From: Flavobacterium granuli
Lineage (GTDB): Bacteria > Bacteroidota > Bacteroidia > Flavobacteriales > Flavobacteriaceae
Length of the DNA: 64,000 bases
NCBI RefSeq assembly: GCF_900129705.1
Contig: NZ_FQWO01000004.1
Span: 124,001 to 188,000, forward strand
Reading direction: 5' to 3'
Each line of letters begins with the position of its first letter. Position 1 is the stretch's first letter. The notes under the pieces are model-generated. The model was not told where the DNA came from, did no database searches, and saw only the letters and a program-made list of their open reading frames with translations. This document shows, piece by piece, positions 1 through 6,395 of this stretch. The position numbers and the translations under genes are program-made.

Positions 1-312
1 AAGTCCTACCGCAAGCCCTATAGCGCCCAGAATGGCTACAAAAGAAGAAGCTCCAATTCCCAGCTTTTCGATGAATGTAACGAATAATAATACTCTCAAT
101 ACCCAAAGTAATATATCTGTCAGAAATTTAGTCAAAGTGGGCTCTAATTCCCTTTTGATCATTATTTTTCTAATAGATCTATTAATAATCCTTATGGCAT
201 AGAGACCAACAAAAAGAATTAGAAAAGCCGAAATTAATTTTGGAGAATAATCAATTAAAACGTTGATAAAGGTTTCGGCATAATTGGTAAGATGTTCAGG
301 GCTTAAGTACAT
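1..312 (-). CDS. MscS-family mechanosensitive channel, N-terminal part (cut by window edge)
   Basis: The reverse strand reads open from an ATG at 312 to the window edge, giving 104 residues with no stop. The start is a short amphipathic stretch, followed by hydrophobic helices and then a Gly/Ala-rich helix (GIGASSFVAILGAIGLAVGL). That helix is the pore-lining TM3 signature of small-conductance mechanosensitive channels, which release solutes on hypo-osmotic shock through the inner membrane. The cytoplasmic beta and C-terminal domains lie outside the window. A TAnnTTTG box about 50 nt upstream could drive it, but a terminator-like hairpin lies between that box and the start codon. The family call is firm; the subtype is not known. 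Confidence 0.88.
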   Translation of the reverse strand, partial: MYLSPEHLTNYAETFINVLIDYSPKLISAFLILFVGLYAIRIINRSIRKIMIKRELEPTLTKFLTDILLWVLRVLLFVTFIEKLGIGASSFVAILGAIGLAVGL

Positions 313-320
313 TTTTTTAA

Positions 321-349
321 AATAAAAAACCCTCTCTTAGAGAAGGTTT
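321..349 (-). terminator. Rho-independent terminator-like hairpin upstream of mscS
   Basis: On the minus strand the stem is AAACC-TTCTC pairing with GAGAG-GGTTT around a 3-nt loop, followed by a T-rich run. It suits termination of the coiled-coil gene ending at 417. It also lies inside the likely leader of the MscS gene, so it could act as an attenuator. Confidence 0.6.
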
Positions 350-361
350 GAGTTTAGGTGA

Positions 362-369
362 CAAAATTA
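362..369 (-). promoter_or_regulatory. Candidate -7 box (TAATTTTG) for mscS
   Basis: TAATTTTG on the minus strand fits the Bacteroidetes TAnnTTTG -7 element. No clear -33 TTG stands at 17-20 nt upstream, so this is a one-box call. Transcription from here would cross the hairpin at 321-349 before reaching the mscS ATG. Confidence 0.35.
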
Positions 370-416
370 CAAATTATTATTTTCTATAAAATGATTTTAA
401 CTTTTTCTAAATCAAT

Positions 417-830
417 TTACTCTTTGTTTAGGTTATCTATATCTTCTGATGTCTCATTGATAGTTGTTTCCGTTTTGTCAGAGACAATTTCAACTGTATT
501 TGAAGTAATTTCTGCTGTTTTTTTCTGAGCTTCAATAGTGTTTTCTTTTACGGTTTCGACAACATTGCCTAAGGCGGTACTTGCTTTTTCAGTATATTCT
601 TGAACTAAATCTTTAGCCTGATCAGCATATATTTCGGCTTTGTCCATATAAGGTTCGGCTGCTTGTTTTAGATCTTCTATTTTTTCTTCTGCAAAGGCTT
701 CGGCTTGCTGCAGGTATGGTGTAGCAGTTTCCTTTATTTCTTGTGCAGCAGCTTCGGCTTTAGTTGCTAATTCATTAGTTGTTTCTTTGGCTGAGCCAAA
801 TAAGTTTTTGAAAAATGATGATAGTCCCAT
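417..830 (-). CDS. Ala/Glu/Lys-rich helical protein (YtxH/LEA-like), function unknown
   Basis: A 137-residue protein without a signal peptide or clear membrane span. After a short hydrophobic N-terminus (MGLSSFFKNLFG) it is almost entirely polar helix rich in Ala, Glu, Lys and Thr, with loose 11-residue-like periodicity (repeats resembling AEAFAEEKIEDLKQAAEPYMDKAE). This composition resembles YtxH, LEA or apolipoprotein-like stress proteins, but no catalytic motif is present. It is monocistronic, with a terminator-like hairpin downstream at 321-349. The N-terminal amphipathic segment might bind membrane, which is inference. The product is real by composition and codon use; its function is unknown. 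Confidence 0.7.
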   Translation of the reverse strand: MGLSSFFKNLFGSAKETTNELATKAEAAAQEIKETATPYLQQAEAFAEEKIEDLKQAAEPYMDKAEIYADQAKDLVQEYTEKASTALGNVVETVKENTIEAQKKTAEITSNTVEIVSDKTETTINETSEDIDNLNKE

Positions 831-986
831 GTTTTTTTTATTTGATTAAGATACAATATTAATCTTTTTTTGTGTTGGTTGTCTCTGTTTGGTGTTAATA
901 ATTAATTGTAAATCAATTATTTGTGTGTTTTTGGTTATTGTAAAAGTGGAAAGGGCGTGTTTTTTTAAAATACAACAGGTAAGATC

Positions 987-1022
987 ATAAAAAAAGCGTT
1001 TCTTATGAAACGCTTTTTTTAT
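987..1022 (-). terminator. Terminator of the dodecin gene
   Basis: A perfect stem AAGCGTTTC / GAAACGCTT with a TTAT loop is flanked by A and T runs on both sides. It lies just after the dodecin stop on the minus strand. It could work in either direction. Confidence 0.9.
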
Positions 1023-1035
1023 GATTTGAATCAAC

Positions 1036-1236
1036 TTATTCAAGTTCAAAAGTAATTTTTAGATTGACTCTGTATTCTGATATTTTACCGTCTTTTACTG
1101 CCGCACTTTGCTCTTGTACATAAACAGAACGTATGTGTTTAACAGATTTTGAAGCTTTGGATATTGCTTTTTGAGTTGCTTCTTCCCAACTAACTTCAGA
1201 ACTGGAAAGGACTTCAATGACTTTTAATACTGACAT
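1036..1236 (-). CDS. Dodecin family flavin-binding protein
   Basis: The 66 residues match the length and pattern of dodecins: an N-terminal strand (VLKVIEVLSSS), an amphipathic helix (SWEEATQKAISKASK) and two strands (IRSVYVQEQSAAV, YRVNLKITFELE). Dodecins form hollow dodecamers that store or buffer riboflavin, FMN or related compounds in the cytosol. The SW near the start of the helix corresponds to the conserved Trp that stacks on the flavin. It is monocistronic and ends at a strong terminator (987-1022). Confidence 0.9.
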   Translation of the reverse strand: MSVLKVIEVLSSSEVSWEEATQKAISKASKSVKHIRSVYVQEQSAAVKDGKISEYRVNLKITFELE

Positions 1237-1355
1237 AATTTCTATTTTTTTTAGTTGATCTTAAATTTAATGATTTTTTTTTAGATTTTCAGAAAAAAAA
1301 ATGAAATTTAAATTCACTAACCAATAGTGTGTCAATATGTTGTCTTTTTTGTTGC

Positions 1356-2255
1356 TTAGGCGTTTGCTGCTTCTACATTTATTTTATCATCGTTTAGCAT
1401 GCTTTTTAACATGTTTTCTATACCGCTTTTTAGGGTAAAAGTCGAAGAAGGGCAACCGCTACAAGCTCCTTGAAGGATTACTTTGACTGTTTTGGTTTCT
1501 TCATCAAAAGAATCGAAAGCAATATTTCCTCCATCGGCGGCAACTGCAGGTTTTACATATTCTTCAAGGATGTTAATGATTTGTTGCGAGGTAACATCTA
1601 GCTTATCGAAATCTTCATTTTTGTTGTTTTCTTTTTTGTCGTTGATAGCAATTAGACTTTCGTCAAGCACCGTTCCGCCATTTTCGATGTATTGTTTGAT
1701 GAAACTTCTTAGTTCCAGCGTTATTTCGTCCCAGTTGTTTACTTCGTATTTTGTAACTGAGATGTAGTTTTCGTCGATAAAAACTTCTTTTACATAAGGG
1801 AATTTAAAAAGTTCCTGTACCAAAGGAGAAGCGGTGGCTTCGTCAATATTTTTGAATTCGATTGCCGTTTTAGTCAACATGCGACTTACGACAAATTTTA
1901 ATGCAGCCGGATTAGGAGTGGTTTCTCCATATACGGTTATAGGTTGTTTTTTGGTCTTGTTTTCATCGATTGTGATGATGGTGCCGCCATTGTTCACAAA
2001 GCTTTCAATTTGCTCTGCTACGGCATCTTTTACGTCTTCCCATTCTACGATACTAAATCTTTCGATTGCAATAAAATTTCCCGAAATGTAGACGGTTTTT
2101 ACAAATGGCAAATAAAATAATTGTTGAGCAAGAGGCGATGCTTTGGCTTCGTCGATGTTTTTAAATTCAAAATTTTCGTTTTTTGTGATGAAATCTTCGA
2201 ATTCAAATTTTAGTATAGTTGGATTTTGAGTTTCTTTTATGCTAACTTTTATCAT
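1356..2255 (-). CDS. Nfu-type Fe-S cluster carrier with two N-terminal Nfu_N domains
   Basis: A 299-residue cytosolic protein. Residues 4-90 and 105-200 are two copies of the Nfu N-terminal domain; both contain an FKNIDEA-ASPL pattern and an NGGT segment. Residues 218-290 are the NifU C-terminal domain with the C265-S-G-C268 motif that binds a bridging 4Fe-4S cluster for delivery to apo-proteins. Usual Nfu proteins carry one N domain, so this is a tandem duplication. The linker at 203-218 is Lys/Asn/Glu-rich. The gene stands alone, and its neighbours do not encode other Fe-S assembly factors. Confidence 0.92.
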   Translation of the reverse strand: MIKVSIKETQNPTILKFEFEDFITKNENFEFKNIDEAKASPLAQQLFYLPFVKTVYISGNFIAIERFSIVEWEDVKDAVAEQIESFVNNGGTIITIDENKTKKQPITVYGETTPNPAALKFVVSRMLTKTAIEFKNIDEATASPLVQELFKFPYVKEVFIDENYISVTKYEVNNWDEITLELRSFIKQYIENGGTVLDESLIAINDKKENNKNEDFDKLDVTSQQIINILEEYVKPAVAADGGNIAFDSFDEETKTVKVILQGACSGCPSSTFTLKSGIENMLKSMLNDDKINVEAANA

Positions 2256-2395
2256 GATCTTGTAATTTTTTACAAATTTACTAAAGTTATTTTCTACGAA
2301 TAGCTATATTTGATATATTAATTATTTAATTAACTTTAGTACATCTTTTTTGCCTAAATTTTATTGAATTATTTTTTTACATTAAAAATTATCCA

Positions 2396-3382
2396 ATGAA
2401 AATCAAAATCAAGTATTATTTATTTTGTTTTTTTGTGAGCCTGTATTCTTTTGGTCAAGAGGGTATTCCGGTTTACTCTGACTATCTTTCAGATAATTAT
2501 TATTTGATTCATCCTTCTATGGCAGGGGCTTCAAATTGTGCCAAGATCAGACTGACAGCCCGCAAACAATGGTTTGGTCAACAAGATGCACCCGAGCTTC
2601 AAACTTTAAGTTTTAATGGAAGACTGGGGGAGAAATCCGGTGCAGGAATTATTATTTTTAATGATAAGAACGGTTATCATTCTCAAAAAGGAGTGAAACT
2701 TAGTTTTGCGCATCACATTATGTTCTCTAGAGATGAAATAGATTTGAATCAATTGTCTTTTGGAGTAAGCGCTGGATTGATCCAAAATCAATTGGATGAA
2801 ACGGAGTTTGTAGGTTTTGATCCAACGGTATTTGGTCAAATTCAAAAGGATTCTTATTTTAATGTTGATATAGGCGCGTCTTATAATTATTTGGATTTTT
2901 ATGCTCATGCCACAGTTCAGGGGGCTTTGGAAACAAGACGTGATCTTTACACAGAGTATGAAAGTGATAATTTGAGAAAATATTTGTTGAGTGCCGGTTA
3001 TGTTTTTGGAAATAAAGATCGAATTTTGTTTGAACCATCAGTATTGTTAATGCTAGTTGATAAAACCAAGGAAAAATCAGTCGATTTGAATATGAAAGTA
3101 TACAAGAGCATTGATTTTGGTCAGCTTTGGGGAGGGTTGTCGTATCGTAGAAGTCTGGAAGGTGCTGAGTATAGTAATAACACAGGGATAGCTAAGCAGA
3201 AATTGCAGTATATTACTCCTATTTTAGGTGTGAATTATAAAAATTTTATGGTGGCTTATACTTATTCCCATCTTACGGGAGCGGTGAAATTTGATAATGG
3301 AGGTTATCATCAAATCACTTTAGGGATTAATTTGTTTTGTAAACGTGAGAAATACGATTGCTACTGTCCCGCAATTAATTAA
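2396..3382 (+). CDS. PorP/SprF family type IX secretion system membrane protein
   Basis: 328 residues with a signal peptide (KYYLFCFFVSLYSFGQ). The mature start EGIPVYSDYLSDNYYLIHPSMAGASNCAKIRLTARKQW is typical of PorP/SprF outer-membrane beta-barrels, where the (I)NPA(Y/M)AG motif appears here as HPSMAG, followed by the RxQW-like RKQW. These proteins partner type IX-secreted adhesins carrying type B C-terminal domains. Alternating aromatic strands continue to the end. No partner adhesin lies next to it, so its cargo cannot be named. The start is the ATG just before the signal peptide. Confidence 0.9.
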   Translation: MKIKIKYYLFCFFVSLYSFGQEGIPVYSDYLSDNYYLIHPSMAGASNCAKIRLTARKQWFGQQDAPELQTLSFNGRLGEKSGAGIIIFNDKNGYHSQKGVKLSFAHHIMFSRDEIDLNQLSFGVSAGLIQNQLDETEFVGFDPTVFGQIQKDSYFNVDIGASYNYLDFYAHATVQGALETRRDLYTEYESDNLRKYLLSAGYVFGNKDRILFEPSVLLMLVDKTKEKSVDLNMKVYKSIDFGQLWGGLSYRRSLEGAEYSNNTGIAKQKLQYITPILGVNYKNFMVAYTYSHLTGAVKFDNGGYHQITLGINLFCKREKYDCYCPAIN

Positions 3383-3402
3383 ATCTAAATTTTTATATTT
3401 TA

Positions 3403-3921
3403 ATGGTAATAAAATCTGTAAACGGAAAATCTCCGCTTATTCCTGAAGATTGTTATGTAGCTGAAAATGCTACGATTGTAGGTGATGTTTCTTTTGGTAA
3501 ATCTTGTAGTGTTTGGTTTAATGCTGTTATAAGAGGCGATGTTAACTTTATTAAAATAGGCAATAAAGTAAATATACAAGATGGAGCCGTTATTCATTGT
3601 ACTTATAAAAAGCATCCTACAATAATAGGGAATAATGTTTCTATAGGGCACAATGCTATAGTACATGGCTGTATTGTGCACGATAATGTGCTGATAGGAA
3701 TGGGAGCAATAGTGATGGATAATTGTGTAATAGAAAGTAATTCTATTGTAGCGGCTGGTGCAGTAATTACCCAAAATACTGTTGTGGAATCAGGGACAAT
3801 TTGGGCTGGCGTACCTGCCAGAAAAGTGAAGGATATAGATCAATCTGATTTTGCGGGAGAGATTGAGCGTATTTCGAATAATTATGTAATGTATTCCGGT
3901 TGGTTTAAAGACGAATTGTAA
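3403..3921 (+). CDS. Gamma-carbonic anhydrase family (left-handed beta-helix) protein
   Basis: 172 residues made of hexapeptide repeats (IGNKVNI, IGNNVSI, IGMGAIV) that fold as a left-handed beta-helix trimer. Metal-ligand histidines appear in VIHCTY, IGHNAIVHGCIVHD, matching the three His of the Cam/YrdA class. The end (GVPARKVKDI) is the usual closing motif. Family members are carbonic anhydrases or related metal-dependent acyl-handling enzymes in the cytosol; activity cannot be read from sequence. It starts 20 nt after PorP/SprF, so co-transcription is possible. Confidence 0.9.
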   Translation: MVIKSVNGKSPLIPEDCYVAENATIVGDVSFGKSCSVWFNAVIRGDVNFIKIGNKVNIQDGAVIHCTYKKHPTIIGNNVSIGHNAIVHGCIVHDNVLIGMGAIVMDNCVIESNSIVAAGAVITQNTVVESGTIWAGVPARKVKDIDQSDFAGEIERISNNYVMYSGWFKDEL

Positions 3922-3925
3922 TCCA

Positions 3926-4702
3926 TCAAAAATCTATTTGGGTGACTTCGTATTTATTTTCTAAAATGTCTTTTAACACAGACGGGTCGGTATTGGTGTA
4001 AAAAATAGTTTCGATATTTTTTTGTGTATTAAAACCAATCTTTTCTTGCAATAAATGCTGCGTTTGCTTGGCTACTGCTTCGCCTGAATCAATTATTTGA
4101 ATATGATTAGGAAGAATTTTTTTGATCTGAGGTATCAAGTAAGGGTAATGGCTGCAACCTAAGACAAGATAATCGATATTGGCTTCAATCATTGGGTTGA
4201 GGTAGGAATGGAGCAATTGAGTCATTTCTGGTGAATTGATTTTACCACTTTCAATCAGTTGGACTAATCCATGTCCTACTTGTTCAATTATTTTAGTGCT
4301 TTCGTACTTTTGTACCGTACGGTGAAAAAGATCGCTATTTAGAGTGCCTTGTGTGGCTAGAATACCTATGGTCTGGGTTTTTGAATTAGTAGCTGCGGGT
4401 TTTATTGCCGGTTCAATGCCAATAAAAGGGACATCGTATTTTTCTCTTAATTCCTTGATCGCATTTGTGGTTGCCGTATTGCAAGCCACGACTATCAGTT
4501 TGCAATTCATCTGAAGCAGAAAATCAGTATTTTTCATGCTCAATGCAATAATTTCTTCTTTGGATTTTTGTCCATAAGGTGCGTTTTTACTGTCTGCTAG
4601 ATAGATGGTTTTTTCGTTCGGAAGTAGATGATGAATCTCTTTCCAAATTGATGTGCCTCCTATGCCTGAGTCAAAAATACCGATCGCTTGATTGTTATCC
4701 AT
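3926..4702 (-). CDS. murI: Glutamate racemase
   Basis: 258 residues converting L- to D-glutamate for peptidoglycan. The N-terminal FDSGIGG carries D11 and S12. The two catalytic cysteines are C74 (VVACNTATT) and C183 (LVLGCSHYP). Length is normal. It converges with the carbonic anhydrase gene, the stops being 4 nt apart. A TAACTTTG box ends only about 6 nt before the ATG, so the transcript may be nearly leaderless. No in-frame Met lies soon downstream to serve as an alternative. Confidence 0.96.
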   Translation of the reverse strand: MDNNQAIGIFDSGIGGTSIWKEIHHLLPNEKTIYLADSKNAPYGQKSKEEIIALSMKNTDFLLQMNCKLIVVACNTATTNAIKELREKYDVPFIGIEPAIKPAATNSKTQTIGILATQGTLNSDLFHRTVQKYESTKIIEQVGHGLVQLIESGKINSPEMTQLLHSYLNPMIEANIDYLVLGCSHYPYLIPQIKKILPNHIQIIDSGEAVAKQTQHLLQEKIGFNTQKNIETIFYTNTDPSVLKDILENKYEVTQIDF

Positions 4703-4707
4703 TAAAG

Positions 4708-4715
4708 CAAAGTTA
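4708..4715 (-). promoter_or_regulatory. Candidate -7 box (TAACTTTG) very close to the murI start
   Basis: TAACTTTG on the minus strand matches TAnnTTTG and ends 5 nt before the murI ATG. No -33 TTG is visible at the right spacing. If used, the mRNA would have almost no leader. Confidence 0.35.
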
Positions 4716-4755
4716 AGTTCTCTGTATTAATTATCCTAAAAAAATAATTCTATCT

Positions 4756-4800
4756 AAAAAAAAACGCTCATTCCAAATTTTTGGTTGAGCGTTTTTTTTA
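4756..4800 (-). terminator. Terminator of the bamA-ompH operon
   Basis: On the minus strand an outer stem ACGCTCA/TGAGCGT and an inner stem CCAAA/TTTGG form one extended hairpin, flanked by long A and T runs. It begins about 20 nt after the stop of the last OmpH gene. Confidence 0.88.
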
Positions 4801-4820
4801 GATTGTAAGGATTGTATTTA

Positions 4821-5321
4821 TTAGAAACCTAAATCTTTTTTTACATCTGCAGTTAAGTTTGGACCGTCAGCAAGTAAAAGAGAAGAACCGTCTAATACGT
4901 ATTGGAAGCCTTTAGCTTTTCCTACTTTTTGGATTGAAGTTCTTACTTTTTCCATTAGTGGTTTTACAATATCAGATTCTTTTTGTTGCAATTCTTTTTG
5001 AGCATTGTCTCTGTAATCAACAATTCTTTTTTGCATGTCCTGAACTTCTTTAGAACGATCTGCATTTATTGCATCAGTAACAGTAGCTGATTCTGCTTCG
5101 TATTTTTTTAATTTTGTTTGGTACTCATCTACCATTTTTTTGTATTCGGTATCATAAGTTGCGCTTAATTTTTCCAATTGTTTTTGGGCGTCAAGCATTG
5201 CTGGCATTTTGGACATGATTTCACTTACATCAACATGGGCTGTTTTTGCTTGAGCATTACTAGTTTGACTTGCTCCTAGGATAAATATTGCAGCAATTAA
5301 TAAAGTTTTAATTTGTTTCAT
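4821..5321 (-). CDS. OmpH/Skp family periplasmic chaperone (shorter copy)
   Basis: 166 residues. The signal peptide (IKTLLIAAIFILGASQTSNA-QA) is followed by the Skp start AKTAHVDVSEIMSKMPAM, a long charged helical hairpin (residues 40-120) and a closing strand (FQYVLDGSSLLLADG). Skp/OmpH trimers hold unfolded outer-membrane proteins in their tentacles and deliver them to BamA. It is the last gene of an operon with bamA and a second OmpH. The length is normal for Skp. Confidence 0.92.
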   Translation of the reverse strand: MKQIKTLLIAAIFILGASQTSNAQAKTAHVDVSEIMSKMPAMLDAQKQLEKLSATYDTEYKKMVDEYQTKLKKYEAESATVTDAINADRSKEVQDMQKRIVDYRDNAQKELQQKESDIVKPLMEKVRTSIQKVGKAKGFQYVLDGSSLLLADGPNLTADVKKDLGF

Positions 5322-5347
5322 CGTTTTTAAAATATTAAGTAATTAAT

Positions 5348-6358
5348 TTATTGTTTTGGTTTTAATTTTTCTTCTCTTGCTTTTTTTATAGAATCTCTAA
5401 CTTGGAGCGTTCTCAATCTTTTTTCTTCTATCGCTTTTTTTCGATCTTCTAATAGTTTTTTTCGGTCTTCTAATGTTTTAGCTTTTGCGTCGGCTTGTTT
5501 TTGAATGGCTTCTTCGGCAGCTGTTGTTTTAGAATCTTTTGCAGGACTACTGCTATTAGTAGGTTTTACATCTTCTTTTTTATCAGAGGCAGAAACCGTG
5601 CCATTTTTTTTAGCTTCTCTATCTGCTAAAATTTTTGCTCTTCGATCTTCAAATTCTTTTTTCTTAGCTTCTTGAGCTAATTTCCTGTCGGCTATGAGTT
5701 GATCTCTAACGGACTTTCTTTCCTCTAAGGCTTTTTCTTTTTCAGCCAAGGCCGGATTGTCATCCATTGCCTCTTGTTTTCTTTCTAACTCTTCTTCATC
5801 AGCAATTTCTTTTTTTGTCAGCTTGTCTCTTTTTTCAGCTCTATTCAATACGCGTAAAACCTGGTCGCTAATATCGAATTTTTTTGCCGCAAAAAGGATT
5901 GTTAGGTCAGAAGATTTGTCAAAAATTAAATCATAATTTCTGGCTTCTGCAATATCTTGTATGGCTGTGAAAACCTGATCTTGTATGGGCTTTGTCAAAG
6001 CTGATTTTTGGGTCATTAAAGCGCCATTGGCTCCAAACCTATTTTGCTGAAAATCCAGTAATTCATTTTCAAGGAACTTAATCTCAGATTCTCTTTCTTC
6101 GATTAGACCTTTTGTCAGTAAAGGTTTTTCGGAATTGAGAGTTTCTCTTAATTTATTAATTTCAATCTTTTTGGCCTCTATTTCTTGTTTCCATTTTTGA
6201 GCTTTTTGCTCTAATTGGATATTGGCTTGATTATAATTGGGTACATTTTGTAAAATGTATTCCATATCGATGTAGCCTACTTTTGTTCCTTTAGCTTGTG
6301 AATGGGCCGCACTGGCTACAATCGAGGCTAAAAATAGAAATAAAATTTGTTTTCTCAT
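5348..6358 (-). CDS. OmpH/Skp family protein with long charged C-terminal extension
   Basis: 336 residues, about twice the usual Skp length. After a signal peptide (RKQILFLFLASIVASAAHSQA) comes a Skp-like domain (KVGYIDMEYILQNVPNYNQA to about residue 175). The rest is a highly charged region dense in Lys, Glu, Arg and Asp, with repeated RKK-LEDRKK and AKxxxLEDR patterns that suggest a long single helix or coiled coil. It lies directly between bamA and the shorter OmpH, so a role in outer-membrane protein biogenesis is likely. What the extension does is unknown. Confidence 0.88.
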   Translation of the reverse strand: MRKQILFLFLASIVASAAHSQAKGTKVGYIDMEYILQNVPNYNQANIQLEQKAQKWKQEIEAKKIEINKLRETLNSEKPLLTKGLIEERESEIKFLENELLDFQQNRFGANGALMTQKSALTKPIQDQVFTAIQDIAEARNYDLIFDKSSDLTILFAAKKFDISDQVLRVLNRAEKRDKLTKKEIADEEELERKQEAMDDNPALAEKEKALEERKSVRDQLIADRKLAQEAKKKEFEDRRAKILADREAKKNGTVSASDKKEDVKPTNSSSPAKDSKTTAAEEAIQKQADAKAKTLEDRKKLLEDRKKAIEEKRLRTLQVRDSIKKAREEKLKPKQ

Positions 6359-6395
6359 AGCTTTATAGTATTAGAAAATTATAGGCCAATTTTTT

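Noticed and set aside
846..1049. 67-codon minus-strand frame before dodecin
   Set aside because: It contains the dodecin terminator and poly-T/A runs; composition is not protein-like.
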